A stretch of DNA of 64,000 nt from Meghimatium bilineatum (Eukaryota > Mollusca > Gastropoda > Stylommatophora > Philomycidae): positions 63,635,353-63,699,352 of the forward strand of contig CM067316.1 in assembly GCA_034231615.1 (NCBI GenBank). Reading direction: 5' to 3'. Under the pieces are notes generated by a model that was given only the letters and a program-made list of their open reading frames with translations, was not told the origin of the DNA and searched no databases. Below are positions 14,101 through 22,668 of this stretch, in pieces (the stretch's first letter is position 1; each line of letters starts with the position of its first letter). A program made the translations under genes and the position numbers.

Positions 14101-17100
14101 GCTGTCTGAGTTCTCTCATTGCTAGTGTCTGTTTCCACTATGTGTTCCTCACTGGTAGTCACATGAAACCATTTCAAACCTTCTATTCTACTTGTGCCTG
14201 TAAATTATGAAGACCAGACGTGAGATAGTCATGTCATATTCATGATGGAGAAAGAGAAATATGTTGTCAAATTGCACAATTTTTGTTTTTTATTTTGTTT
14301 TCCAGGTTTTGGGGACATGGTCAACAGATTTGTTCCAGACCGAGTGAAATGGTTTTCTGAAAATGGCCCGTGGTCGATGATAAGTGGAGGCCAACATCAT
14401 ACTGTGGCTTTAAATAGCAAAGGTATGGAAGATTTCATTGTTTATGATGTCATTTTGAAGTAATTTGTGAATACATATCCTATGTCTATGATTGCTTGCT
14501 TACAATATATCTTCTTCTGTATTCATTCTCAAATTTGTACTGATATTCTGAAGTCTGATTTGTCTGACCAAACTGCGCATGTAAAAGCAGAAAAACTAAA
14601 CCATGACATGCATTCTTTGATTATCTTTTGGGTCAGGAAATTATAGTTTAAACTACACTGTGCAGAGCAAAACACAATTTTTTAACATCAGATACCTCAC
14701 ATCCAACAAGTATGTCATTTAAACATCAGATACCTCATATCCAACAAGTATGTCATTTAAACATCAGATACCTCACATCCAACAAGTATGTCATTTAAAC
14801 ATCAGATACCTCACATCCAACAAGTATGTCATTTAAACATCAGATACCTCACATCCAACAAGTATGTCATTTAAACAAATGAAAGCTTATAAAAGAATTG
14901 AAATACAGTAATTGTTTGTGAGCACACTACAATCACAGCTACATTTTATTATACAATCACAGCTACATTTTATAATACCACCCAACAATCACAGCTACAT
15001 AACAGTCAATAATAAAATAAAAATTAACAGAATCTTGAACTTTGCATTAACCGGTTAAAGGCAGTAAACTCTGCAGTTTTAGTGGTTAAGCCGTTCGTCT
15101 TGTGTTCAAGAGGTTGCTGGTTCAATTTCCACTTGTGCTGTATTACAAATAATATTTTATGGAGATCTATGGGAATTATTGCTTAAAGCTATGGAGTTAC
15201 GTGCTGTGAGTGATACTCTTGGCAAGTGATGACAGAGTACAATGTAGTTAATCCTCTACTTTCTCAGAATTTTGAATAATTGATTTACTTGAACACTATT
15301 ATGCAGTAAAATCTTTCATATCTGAGCAGCTATGAAATATGTACTTGAAATATATTCACAGGAAAAGTGTACTCTTTAGGCAGAAGTGACTATGGACGTC
15401 TAGGATTAGGGGAGAAATCTATTGATACAATGGTGCCTACTCTTGTTCCATCTTTGAGTGACTTCACTTGTGTGAATGTCGCAGCTGGCGGATGTGTTAG
15501 CTTTGCAGTTACAAGTGAAGGTATGTTGTACTTTCTGTGTGTTGGCATATTTCATATTTGCTGGTTAACTATTAATTTTGTGTTGTACAAATGAAGACAT
15601 GTTGGTATTGTTAATTTGTGTATTAATGTTAACAAAGGCTAGGTGTCACTACCAAGATGGCGTTTCACCGGATGTTCCCTCTAAATTGCGTGGCTGTGCA
15701 TGCAACTAGAAAGGTACCAAGCAAGAAAAATACTACCCACTCATATAAAATACTAGCTAGTGCTTTTTTAAGGTAGCAGAAACCCATATGGAAATATTCA
15801 CTGCTTTAACAGCTTCAGATTTTCTCACAAGTGAAAAAACTAAGGGGGGGGGGGTGATATTGGACCTAGAAAAGCTTGACTTTTGCTGTTCACTGTGAAT
15901 GTAAGCTTAGACCTACTTGAGTACAAGTGATCCAGTAGTGTAGAGGATATTACGGTGAATGTAAGCTGGGTACTACTTGAGTACAAGTGATCCAGTAGTG
16001 TAGAGGATATTAAAGGTGAATGAAAGCTGGGTCCTACTTGAGTACAAGTGATCCAGTAGTGTAGAGGATATTAAGGTGAATGTAAGCTGGGTCCTACTTG
16101 AGTACACGTGATCCAGTAGTGTAGAGGATACAATCAAATTCTGCTCTTGTTATTCTTGTACATTTAGGATTCTCTTGGTCTTGCTAGATTTTCAGGCCAG
16201 GATGGAGGCCAGAGTCTTCTCTAAACCAGAGCAGCTGCCCCAACATTTCTGTCTCACTTCAGAGTGGAAGAGAGCACACTAGTGCCAGAGTTGATATCAA
16301 ATGATGAATGGTTGAAGAGTGGAGGTTGGAATAAAATGGAGACGGATAGGACACATGCTCAGAAAGAATCCTGACAACATAACCAGACAGGCTATGGACT
16401 GGAACACACAGGGAAAGAGAGCAGTTGGAAAAAGAAACACCTGGAGCATAACAGTGGAGGATGAGACCAAATCAATTGGTGCCTCGTGGACACATATGAA
16501 GAGGACATTGTTGGAGAGTGATGGTTGCAGCTCTATGTTCCACAGGGTACTGAAAGGAAATATAGACTGTAGACCAGTAATTCTACTTAGGCCCCTAATT
16601 GTCTTTCTTTTAGGCCCCTAAGTGTAGGGATGAGAGCCTCAGTTGTCGTTCCAAGGTTTGATGTGTCGCCTTGGTTGCATTGAGTCCATGTCTTTTCTGC
16701 AGTCTTGTTATTTTGTCAAGGTGAAGTCCACTGTCTTCTCCAGGTCATAGTGGCTGCCCCATAGCTTTTGCCTGAAATCTGTTCTCTAGCCAGGTCTGCT
16801 GTCTCTGCTCTTTGTATTTTGGGCAATCCAAAAGTCTGGGTTCCGAGTCCACATGGACATTCCTCTCCAGAACACATACACATTAAATGGAAAAGAAACA
16901 AATGGAGTTTGAATACACACATGATGAAATGCATCGCCTCCAAAGATATCGGCAGACCACACTATTTTGCCATAGAACAGGTCACTGTAGACCGTTGTAT
17001 CACCCTTACTGACTGAGAGTCTCATACACATATGAATGAGTCCATGTTATCTTGATGTTTACTATCCACAGTTTTCATGCTATACATTTGGCCCATTTAT

Positions 17101-18501
17101 CTAGATATTCTTTTGTTATATTCTCTTATTGGTATTTGGTTTGGGTTCCTTCTCATAAGGTGACCAAACTATTTTACATGCTGCCTTTAGATATGTTCAA
17201 TACATATTATACCTACTCTTTTCCTAATTTATTCATTTCTTATTTTATCTTTTCATTTACCATTGCAGCTTTTCTCAAGACACTTTATTTCATATGTAAC
17301 GATTTTCCTCTGCTGCGAGGCTGTTAAAGAATGTTTGACATTTATAGCAGAGTATTGGGATAAAAATTGTAGATATCTCTCATGTGATTTCCATCGATCT
17401 GTGTGTGAAGTAATGGTGAAAGTTGGTACATCACCAGGCTCCTAATATACTCATATAGCCTTTTAATTCTCAGCAGTTTGGTTAGATGCCATGTTTGTGA
17501 CTCGAACAGAACTGCATTCATGCTCAAATTGAAGATCCTAAAGTAGTGTTGAAGATATTGAAGATCTGAACATGACACTGTAAGAGGCTGGACAGCTCGT
17601 ACAGAACTCAAGAGTCTTGCAGAGAGGACAACGTTCTATAAAGGACATGTCACAGATATAACTTGGTGTTTGCATGGCATATTTTTTAATCTTGATACGT
17701 TTAAACTGACACCTTTCATCATTCTCCTTAGGGTCCATCTATTCCTGGGGTATGGGAAGTAACAACCAGCTTGGAACTGGTGATGATGAGGACCAGCACA
17801 CCCCTATTAAAGTAACAGGAAAGCAGTTGGAGACCAGGTCAGTCACGTAAACCATTTTATTATGTACTTTTGTTTCCTGTTGCTTAATTTGTCTTTTTAT
17901 TTATGCTCCCAGCGGATACTTTTTTTTTTACTTTTTAACATATATATACTTTAAAAATTTTTTTATTTATTAGAAGGCTAAAATTGTTTGATGGGAGCTG
18001 CTTGCTAAATCTGGCCAACATCATATGATATAGAGTGGTAGAAGGTAACGTCGTACCTTAATGCAGCCAATAGTGATCCATTACAGCAATGTCAACATTA
18101 TGAATAACAACACTGTTTACCTTCCATGAATATTGTAAGAGATGACTAAGGAGGTTTTTGGGTGGAGTTGGCTGTCCTATCCCATATACAGTCAAATGAG
18201 CAAGAAGCAATGCTACAGGCAGAAATGTGCAGATATTGCAGCTAAACTGTAAACCATGACACAACACATTTCGTTCTCTGGGCTACATCCTGCTAACCTG
18301 CAGGAGTTTGAGAATGAATGCAGACAAATGTTCATATTTAATGTTTGATATTGTATCCTGTTCTTGTGATGAAGGTTGTATACTATATGCTCATTGTTCC
18401 AATATTTTCTTATTTATTTTAGATTTGGACTGATGGTTTCTTCGGGAGGTCAACATACAGTAGCCTTAGCAAAAAGCACACAAAATGGCATTGGACACTG
18501 A
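2048..18501 (+). CDS. RCC1: RCC1, Ran guanine-nucleotide exchange factor (10 coding exons)
   Basis: RCC1 sits on chromatin in the nucleus and loads Ran with GTP, which drives nuclear transport and spindle assembly. Ten exons (2048-2117, 3519-3706, 5614-5793, 7186-7330, 8526-8597, 10576-10734, 14306-14422, 15362-15520, 17732-17837, 18423-18501) join without a frame break into 1275 bases, or 424 residues; vertebrate RCC1 has about 421. Residues 1-23 form a basic tail (KKR at 5-7, KSKRLK at 18-23), as expected for the nuclear-localisation and chromatin-binding tail. The rest is the seven-bladed propeller, with the signature [10 protein letters not shown] at 72-81 and the repeated GQLG and SGGQHTV motifs. 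D180 (SGCDHL) and H302 (SGGQHH) match the exchange-critical Asp182 and His304 of the human protein. All introns are GT-AG. The start is the only ATG before the basic tail. Related RCC1-domain proteins (RCC2, HERC) lack this exact architecture. Confidence 0.96.
2195..2545 (+). mobile_element. RTE-like LINE ORF2 C-terminal relic
   Basis: With frameshifts the + strand reads [20 protein letters not shown], then [11 protein letters not shown] and a tail with [15 protein letters not shown] and YGT. This is the standard C-terminus of RTE/BovB-like ORF2. Lies in RCC1 intron 1. Confidence 0.65.
2546..3215. other. No recognised feature (RCC1 intron 1)
   Basis: An imperfect inverted pair (ATTTATCAAGAA near 2615, TTCTTGATAAAT near 2730) could mark a small decayed element. 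No coding signal. Confidence 0.4.
3216..3380 (-). mobile_element. SINE family A copy, partial
   Basis: Shares CTCAAACTCCTGC, the GATGTAGTCC core and the CTGACATCCAACT segment with other copies; lacks the distal third. Confidence 0.7.
3519..3706 (+). CDS. RCC1: RCC1 coding exon 2
   Basis: Acceptor TTTCAG, donor CAG|GTAAGG. Encodes the first propeller blade, with [10 protein letters not shown] and the RCC1 signature [10 protein letters not shown]. Ends on a codon boundary. Confidence 0.95.
3977..4090 (-). mobile_element. SINE family B fragment
   Basis: Contains AGATTTCCAGCAGAATGTGG and the GTCCAGAGAATGGAAATGCG core of family B; degraded at both ends. Confidence 0.55.
4180..4312 (+). mobile_element. 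SINE family B copy
   Basis: Reverse complement of the family B pattern: GATGTGTCGGCG head, TTCCATTCTCTGGAC core and GAGAGATCCAGCGGGAG end. Confidence 0.7.
4530..4724 (+). mobile_element. SINE family A copy
   Basis: Starts at GATGTCGTAAGAAGC and ends GTTTGAGAATGAATGCAAAA-GAAGA, the tail orientation of the family. An internal A10 run is unique to this copy. Confidence 0.7.
4725..5121. other. No recognised feature (RCC1 intron 2)
   Basis: No coding or repeat signal. Confidence 0.5.
5122..5345 (-). mobile_element. SINE family A copy
   Basis: CTTCTTCAAAGTTCG start, GATGGGACAGCCAACTCCA-type middle and CGGTAACACATGAGGG end. Confidence 0.7.
5448..5565 (+). mobile_element. SINE family B copy, diverged
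   Basis: CCACAAATAAAATTATGATG, CATCTCCGTTCTCTGTACTA and CTGAGAATGAAAAAGC match the family B order with many changes. Ends about 50 bases before RCC1 exon 3. Confidence 0.55.
5614..5793 (+). CDS. RCC1: RCC1 coding exon 3
   Basis: Acceptor ACCAG, donor CGG|GTTTGT. Encodes [17 protein letters not shown] and [10 protein letters not shown], nearly identical in type to vertebrate RCC1 blade 2. Exactly 60 codons. Confidence 0.95.
5928..6090 (-). mobile_element. SINE family B copy
   Basis: CTTCTTCTCCAGCGTTCATT start, the TCCTGCTGGA / TCCAGCAGGA inverted arms, the GTCCAGAGAATAGAAATG core and CATTTTATTTATACCAATGG. Confidence 0.75.
6105..6330 (+). mobile_element. RTE-like LINE 3' end relic
   Basis: Runs from ACACCTTGTTGAAATCCTTA through CATGAGATGGGCAGG to GATGTTGGAGGTCTGCTGCA. 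The same order recurs at 35785-35985 and 37300-37500, with partial copies elsewhere. Confidence 0.7.
6392..6491 (+). mobile_element. SINE family A copy, internally deleted
   Basis: Joins the TGTCATAAGAGGCTACTAAG segment directly to the tail region CATCCTGCTAACCAGCAGGA. Confidence 0.6.
6492..6751. other. No recognised feature (RCC1 intron 3)
   Basis: Pyrimidine-rich intronic DNA with no assignable content. Confidence 0.5.
6752..6895 (-). mobile_element. SINE family B copy
   Basis: CTTCAGCGTTCATTCTCAAA, GTAGCAGAACAATGGTCATA, the GATGTAGCCCAGAGAATG core and TTTTATTTGCAACAATGG. Confidence 0.7.
6941..6975 (+). repeat. CTGATGA-stem-AAAAC motif, copy 1
   Basis: CTGATGA at 6945-6951, then GATG-TTTT-TGTC, which can fold with two wobble pairs, then AAAACG. 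One of four scattered copies (19711-19741, 22901-22928, 49498-49525). Confidence 0.45.
7186..7330 (+). CDS. RCC1: RCC1 coding exon 4
   Basis: Acceptor TTTAG, donor TTAG|GTAAGT. Carries SGCDHL, whose aspartate (residue 180) corresponds to the Ran-exchange aspartate of human RCC1. A (TA)n run follows the donor at about 7370-7390. Confidence 0.94.
7535..8290 (+). pseudogene. MULE-type transposase domain relic
   Basis: From 7863 the + strand reads [20 protein letters not shown] then [20 protein letters not shown], matching the start of the MULE transposase domain (DGTFK...FYQL.TIH...PLVY.LL..K). The frame stays open to 8290 and includes [12 protein letters not shown], a later block of the family. 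The segment between is too short, and the CFFH metal-binding block is missing. There is no start codon context, intron or second domain, so this is a decayed fragment inside RCC1 intron 4. Whether it came from a DNA transposon or a captured host-like gene cannot be told. No similarity was resolved in 7535-7860. Confidence 0.65.
8335..8408. repeat. Short tandem repeat, about 20-bp unit, 3-4 copies
   Basis: TGTGTTTGTGATTGTATCAA repeated with single changes, in RCC1 intron 4. Confidence 0.8.
8526..8597 (+). CDS. RCC1: RCC1 coding exon 5
   Basis: Acceptor TTTTTTCAG, donor CTTG|GTATGT. Short exon encoding [12 protein letters not shown] and TRGGRKGL, matching the RCC1 segment around human residues 200-220. 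Confidence 0.93.
8606..9224. other. No recognised feature (RCC1 intron 5)
   Basis: AT-rich; short frames in it do not resemble proteins. Confidence 0.5.
9225..9882. repeat. Minisatellite, 41-bp unit, about 16 copies
   Basis: Unit contains CACAAGAATCTCACTAATGT and TATCAGCTAGSACTAATGTA. A 38-bp variant lacking CAC alternates with the 41-bp form. In RCC1 intron 5. Confidence 0.95.
9883..10575. other. Intron 5 remainder with short duplications
   Basis: CCTGTGAARGAGTGCAGGGA occurs twice (about 10144 and 10210), and a 30-bp segment with GATACCTGGAGAGGAGCCTA occurs twice at about 10452-10510. Otherwise featureless. Confidence 0.6.
10576..10734 (+). CDS. RCC1: RCC1 coding exon 6
   Basis: Acceptor TTTACAG, donor CTCG|GTGAGT. 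Encodes a basic stretch ([11 protein letters not shown]) and the blade motif [15 protein letters not shown]. Confidence 0.93.
10849..10982 (+). mobile_element. SINE family A copy, 5'-truncated, with 11-bp target duplication
   Basis: Only the tail half is present, ending GAACGAATGCAGAAGAAGA. AAGCTCCTTGT flanks it at 10838-10848 and 10983-10993. The 5' truncation plus direct repeats shows LINE-type retroposition and fixes the element's orientation. Confidence 0.85.
10994..11689. other. RCC1 intron 6 segment with short direct repeats
   Basis: Contains 2-copy repeats: CAACATTCAGCAATGTTCAG type (about 11050-11095), a 48-bp duplication with AATAATCCCTTCAGTTGTGA (about 11325-11418) and GCATGGTTGTGTAAGGGAGA (about 11502-11545). 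Confidence 0.6.
11690..12492 (-). mobile_element. Non-LTR retrotransposon RNase H domain and C-terminus
   Basis: On the minus strand a 254-codon open frame (12492 to 11728) carries an RNase H fold: YTDGS with the first catalytic Asp, METMA with Glu, SDSMS with the second Asp, and [15 protein letters not shown] with His and Asp. A zinc-knuckle-like MCPVCSDDD end follows, then a stop and a (GTTA)n tail at about 11717. All four acidic catalytic positions are kept. A (TA)n microsatellite at 12367-12398 has replaced the sequence just before YTDGS. The reverse transcriptase is absent, so this is a 5'-truncated copy. A shorter relative lies at 36365-36680. Confidence 0.85.
12690..13080 (+). mobile_element. 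RTE-like LINE ORF2 C-terminal relic
   Basis: The + strand reads [20 protein letters not shown] then [19 protein letters not shown], close to the paralogue at 37085-37500. The 3' part repeats the CTTGTTGAAGACCTTATTTG segment. Confidence 0.75.
13081..13787. other. No recognised feature (RCC1 intron 6)
   Basis: No repeat or coding signal recognised. Confidence 0.5.
13788..13935 (-). mobile_element. SINE family A copy, deleted in the middle
   Basis: GGAATGTGCTGTGTCATAAC, CACATCTGAACT, then directly ATGACATGCATGGCAGGTAA and AGTAACACATGGGATG. Confidence 0.65.
13936..14305. other. No recognised feature (RCC1 intron 6, 3' part)
   Basis: Pyrimidine-rich; a 25-bp duplicated segment with GAGTTCTCTCATTGCT near 14090-14125. 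Confidence 0.5.
14306..14422 (+). CDS. RCC1: RCC1 coding exon 7
   Basis: Acceptor TTTTCCAG, donor AAAG|GTATGG. Encodes [10 protein letters not shown]; the first histidine (residue 302) matches the functional His304 of human RCC1. Confidence 0.94.
14679..14877. repeat. Minisatellite, 38-bp unit, about 5 copies
   Basis: Unit contains CATCAGATACCTCACATCCA and ACAAGTATGTCATTTAAA. Copies are nearly identical. In RCC1 intron 7. Confidence 0.95.
15060..15142 (+). mobile_element. tRNA-like SINE head, degenerate
   Basis: A-box-like TAGTGGTTAAGCC, then about 30 bases later GCTGGTTCAATTTCC as a B box. Preceded by TGCAGTTT. Too diverged to name an isoacceptor. Confidence 0.5.
15362..15520 (+). CDS. RCC1: RCC1 coding exon 8
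   Basis: Acceptor TTCACAG, donor GAAG|GTATGT. Encodes [17 protein letters not shown] and an [11 protein letters not shown] blade end. Confidence 0.95.
15601..15889. other. No recognised feature (RCC1 intron 8)
   Basis: Contains a G10 run at about 15844. No coding signal. Confidence 0.5.
15890..16131. repeat. Minisatellite, about 60-bp unit, 4 copies
   Basis: Unit contains GGTGAATGTAAGCTGGGTCC, ACTTGAGTACAAGTGATCCA and GTAGTGTAGAGGATATTA. ACTTGAGTACAAGT within it is a near-palindrome. Confidence 0.93.
16315..16560 (+). mobile_element. Jockey/CR1-like LINE ORF2 C-terminal relic
   Basis: Open from 16319, reading [20 protein letters not shown] then [17 protein letters not shown]. This is the W-R-IGH..R...R.A..WN.QGKR..G....TW motif common to jockey and related ORF2 C-termini. 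In RCC1 intron 8. Confidence 0.75.
16620..17030 (-). mobile_element. LINE C-terminal cysteine-rich relic
   Basis: The minus strand reads [20 protein letters not shown] and then ARE...[17 protein letters not shown]. This corresponds to the CPCG..xQT..H..xxC region downstream of RNase H, with the expected His lost. A paralogue lies at 24890-25150. Confidence 0.7.
17031..17731. other. No recognised feature (RCC1 intron 8, 3' part)
   Basis: AT-rich intronic DNA with no coding or repeat similarity. Confidence 0.5.
17732..17837 (+). CDS. RCC1: RCC1 coding exon 9
   Basis: Acceptor CTCCTTAG, donor CCAG|GTCAGT. Encodes [17 protein letters not shown] and KVTGKQLE, as in vertebrate RCC1. Leaves two bases of an Arg codon. 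Confidence 0.94.
18133..18326 (+). mobile_element. SINE family A copy
   Basis: TGTAAGAGATGACTAAGGAG, GGGTGGAGTTGGCTGTCCTA, CTGTAAACCATGACACAACA and the CTGCAGGAGTTTGAGAATGA end. Lies in RCC1 intron 9, ending about 95 bases before exon 10. Confidence 0.75.
18423..18501 (+). CDS. RCC1: RCC1 coding exon 10 and stop
   Basis: Acceptor TTATTTTAG. Encodes the closing strand [11 protein letters not shown], a short tail and TGA at 18499-18501. Confidence 0.94.
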
Positions 18502-18920
18502 CAGTAGATGCCACTAATCAAATTTTAATAAGCGAAAAAAATGTTTTGTCCTGCATATATTTCAAATTGAGAATTTGTAAAACCTAAGTTTTAAAAAGAT
18601 TAGACACATCTCCATTGGTCAGATTCTATTTCAGGTGGTTGATTATCATGATTTTAATCTTTCATGCAACAAAAACATGGTGATGTTGAACATTGCTGCA
18701 ATTATTGACAGTCTCAGTGCTTGTCAGACAGGAAGTGCCAGGTAATTTCTTCAATCTTACAAGGTCTTTCCAGCAACCAGCAGTGATATTGTCAATAAAA
18801 TGTTCATCATCGCTGAAGTTTTGCAATAATTTTTATTTTACACAACAAATGTATATGCATCCATTTATATCACTGATAATGCCAGAATAAAGCTTTTGTA
18901 AGTTTACAATGCTTTTTTGT
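18502..18920 (+). promoter_or_regulatory. RCC1 3' UTR with candidate poly(A) signals
   Basis: AATAAA occurs at 18794-18799 and at 18886-18891. The second is followed within about 30 bases by a T/GT-rich stretch (TTTTTTGTGTGT), so it is the better candidate. No transcript evidence is available. Confidence 0.6.
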
Positions 18921-19082
18921 GTGTCATATGTTGACTTTGAAAGATTGTCTATGAAGCAGATGTGAGAAATTGACTGCATAAAGAAGTATTTAAAATTGGT
19001 GACAGATTTACAAACATGAGAGAGAATATTATTCCTCTTATCTGTTTACTTTTGACTTAATAAGCATTTTATAGCATCTGTT

Positions 19083-19215
19083 TTCAAACTTCCACTTGGT
19101 CTCTTGAAGCAGGACACTGGTCATCCTGGAGATTTCTAACAGGGTGCAGTCCAGAGATGGGGATGCATTATATCGACATTTTATTTGCACCAGTGGTCCA
19201 ACATTGGTGGTACTT
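19083..19215 (-). mobile_element. SINE family B copy, diverged
   Basis: TCAAACTTCCACTTGGTCTC, GTAGTCC-type core (GTGCAGTCCAGAGATGGGG) and CATTTTATTTGCACCAGTGG. Confidence 0.6.
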
Positions 19216-20204
19216 TGAAGCATTGAGGGCAGATTTGTATGCCATGATGTTTCTTCGTTCATTCGCTTGGAATGTGCTTATTCCACATGAATATGTTGTA
19301 ATTGAAGTTCACTTCCCTGAGATCTAAAAGTTTGACTTATTTTGACCCCCAGGAATTACATCCTTCCCTTAATTGTGGTGGAGCCCTTGTTTCCTATGGG
19401 GGAGGGGGGATTTCACTAGCGCTTCTTGTCAGTACCAGAAGACACCAACTCTCAGCAATATGCACTACTTTGATAAACATCCTACTCAGTGCGAATGTAT
19501 AAAGGTTTGTGTATGCAGGCATCCAATGATATAAAAGAATGCTTCCCCAAATATACTATGGCAAAACTTCCTTCCATGTTTCTCCTCTCTGTTTACTTGA
19601 GTAATCAGGGGACTACCGTAAAACTAACCGTGTGGTTAGTATATTTTGAAAAAAATATAAATAGTTAAATAGCAGTTTTACATTAGTGTTTCCTTCAATG
19701 TTCAACATGATCAATGTTTCGACCAAAAGGTCTTTATCAAGATAGGGAGAAACAGAATCAAAAGGAGACTATAGTGCAAGCAATTGAATGTAACATTAGC
19801 AGATCAGGAGAGACAAATACTACAGAAATATGAATACATGTAAGAAAGTACAGTTGGGCACACTTAACAACAAAATTGAAAGTGAACAATTGAAAACAAA
19901 TTTATAAAAATTAGTGATATGAACATAAAAAATTTTTTTAGCAGGATGTGATTAGTGACTGCAAATTGGGATGTACATTGTGACAAGAAACTCGCTTGAC
20001 CTAAGATGGAATAAGTTGTTTTAAAAACTGGTGAGAAGAGAAAAACTGAACAGAACAAGATGTCTAAAAAGGGTGAAGGGAGGGGTATATCAAAAGAATT
20101 TATGTCGGATGTTTATTCCATGTTTCATTGTATCAATGGTATTGATGAGGTGGTTTACAATCATAAAATGACTCCTATGGTCTGATTTACAAGACTGAAT
20201 AACT
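19216..20204. other. No recognised gene (intergenic)
   Basis: Between RCC1 and the next LINE relic. The only structured item is the stem-loop motif listed at 19711-19741. Confidence 0.5.
19711..19741 (-). repeat. CTGATGA-stem-GAAAC motif, copy 2
   Basis: The minus strand reads CTTGATAAAGACCTTTTGGT then CGAAAC; GACC-TTTT-GGTC is a perfect four-pair stem-loop ahead of GAAAC. Confidence 0.5.
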
Positions 20205-20470
20205 ATTTCTCTCTATCACAGTCATGTACGTTAGGTATGAAGAGTTGAAGTCTTCTGACTTTGACCATCTTTGATGCACTTGCCATGGTCAGGCCGTGGT
20301 TCTTAACAATCTCTCTGATTGAATCTTCCCATCTTGTTCTTGTTCTACCTCTTGCTTTATAGTCGTTCTTTCTGCTGTTGTACACCTGGATAGCTGGTTG
20401 TGATGGTTCCATTTGCATAAGGTGGTCGAACCAGTTGATCTCTTGTCTTTCTACATATTGTTTGCATGGT
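20205..20470 (-). mobile_element. LINE ORF2 C-terminal relic
   Basis: The minus strand reads ARGRTRTRWEDSIREIVKNH then GLTMASASKM, the GRPRTRWxDxIRE motif of non-LTR ORF2 tails. Confidence 0.7.
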
Positions 20471-20542
20471 CTTTACTATTTTTTCTAATGTCTTTATTTT
20501 TCAGTCTCATCTAGTGAAGTTTATAGCCTTTCTCAGGCATTT

Positions 20543-20698
20543 CTTCTTCAGTGTTCATTCTCAGACTCCTGCTGGATCTCCCTTGTAGCAGGACCATGAT
20601 CCTACTAGATTTCCAGCAGGATCTAGTAAAGAGAATGGAAATGTTGTGTCGCCATTTTATTTGCGCCAATGGCTTGACACATCCGTCTTCATCTGGGG
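20543..20698 (-). mobile_element. SINE family B copy
   Basis: CTTCAGTGTTCATTCTCAGA, inverted arms TCCTGCTGGA and TCCAGCAGGA, near-palindromic AGCAGGACCATGATCCTACT, and GCCATTTTATTTGCGCCAAT. Confidence 0.75.
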
Positions 20699-21004
20699 AA
20701 TTTTATCTCACATGTTATGATCTTTCTCATGCGTGTTTTTGTCAGCTGTATTTATATTGGCAGGAATTTTCAATGATGCGTAATCCTTCATCTAAATTGT
20801 TGTTATCAATATCTTTATCTGTACATAATTTCAAGTCAGTTTTTATACAGACTAAAGACAGAAAAATGTGTTATGTGTGTTTGGTTACATGTGCCAGAGT
20901 TCTGCATGTGAAGAAATGGATCCCTCAATTTGATTTGCCAGCTGTCAATGAATAATCTGTTTGATTAAACATCCATGGCATACTTCATTTTGTGTTTGCA
21001 CAGA
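20699..21004. other. No recognised feature
   Basis: A short open frame crosses it, but it has no recognisable protein similarity. Confidence 0.45.
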
Positions 21005-21546
21005 CACCTGTGTTTGAGTTATCTATACCAGCCTAATTTATATTTTTGTGTTTGAGTTATCTATACCAGCCTAATTTATATTTTTGTGTTTGAGTTATCT
21101 ATACCAGCCTAATTTATATTTTTGTGTTTGAGTTATCTATACCGGCCTAATTTATATTTTTGTGTTTGAGTTATCTATACCGGCCTAATTTATATTTTTG
21201 TGTTTGAGTTATCTATACCGGCCTAATTTATATTTTTGTGTTTGAGTTATCTATACCAGCCTAATTTATATTTTTGTGTTTGAGTTATCTATACCGGCCT
21301 AATTTATATTTTTGTGTTTGAGTTATCTATACCAGCCTAATTTATATTTTTGTGTTTGAGTTATCTATACCAGCCTAATTTATATTTTTGTGTTTGAGTT
21401 ATCTATACCAGCCTAATTTATATTTTTGTGTTTGAGTTATCTATACCAGCCTAATTTATATTTTTGTGTTTGAGTTATCTATACCGGCCTAATTTATATT
21501 TTTGTGTTTGAGTTATCTATACCGGCCAAATTTATATTTTTATGTT
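21005..21546. repeat. Minisatellite, 39-bp unit, about 14 copies
   Basis: Unit contains TGTGTTTGAGTTATCTATAC, CRGCCTAATTTATATTTTT. The only common variable site is ACCAG versus ACCGG. Intergenic. Confidence 0.96.
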
Positions 21547-22660
21547 TACACTGAGACTTAAATTTCTGCCAGCTATCATGTCTATCAATAACTCCAAAAA
21601 AAACTGTGTGATTCAATTTATGTTTTGAAGACTTGTTAGTCACTGCCCTGCTCATGCAAGGGTCATAGAAAACGAAAGAGCATACTTGATGGCGGTCAAT
21701 GATGTGGTTGATGGTACAGTATTGAAAAGAGTAGGACTGGCCTAGTAAGGGCAGTCATTGATCCGCTGCAGAATGAAGAAGATGAAACTGTTGGTGATAA
21801 CGTGAACATACAAAGGATGACAATGGGTGAGGGAGGAAGTGTCCTCTGGGAAAATCCAAACATCACATAATCAATATCTGACTAGGACAAGTCTTTATAT
21901 GCTTGGATGACTGCAGGAGAGTGGTGCACTTATGGGAGTGTTCTGTGTGCCTTGATGCAAGATCTACTATTCCGAGTGCCAAGAATCAATACGTATTGAC
22001 CTGTAGGCCATATTTTAAGCACATAATAGAGAATGTTTAACCTGTGAGCAACAGTAAACAATCAATTTGCATACAACTCAACATCGGCTGCAGAAAACTA
22101 AGAACGTGCACTTGCTTGAAGTTCAACATGATAAACAAACTGGTTGTGATAGTTTTGCTAAACCAGAGTAACGCTGGTAAAACTTTTGCATGGTAACCAT
22201 AATAATTACTATGACGACTTCTGGATCTCTACTGTAGCAGTAACAGTCATTTGTCTTTGACCATTGCGTTCGACTCAGGGCCGCAGATATGAATAACCTC
22301 AAGGAGTGGGCTTTTCCCTAATCAAAATGTTTAAAGGGTCATTTGTGTGTAAATTTCACTATTTGATGGGAAATTTGAAGATCTTTTTTGCAAAAAATTG
22401 CCCCGGATGGGGTTTTTATTTATCTTTAAGGGGGGGGGGGGGGGGATAAACCACCCCCATCTTCAGGTTTGGACTTCGACTACACAGGATTTCAGATAAG
22501 TAGTTTATTTTCTCTATTACACTTACTTACATTTTCTTCTATTAGTATACTTGATCTGTTGCTTTTCATTTTACACTCTCTTTCGTTTTTACCGTATTTT
22601 TTTTCTTTCATCCAATCTGCCGTATCATCTTCTTTTGCACCTTTCTCACATCATGATATT
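21547..22660. other. No recognised feature (intergenic)
   Basis: Includes a G-run at about 22430-22445 beside C-rich sequence. No gene supported. Confidence 0.5.
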
Positions 22661-22668
22661 CTATATAA

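Noticed and set aside
2048..18501. RCC2, HERC or RPGR-like gene in place of RCC1
   Set aside because: Length, N-terminal basic tail, blade order and the positions of D180 and H302 match RCC1 itself, with no extra domains.
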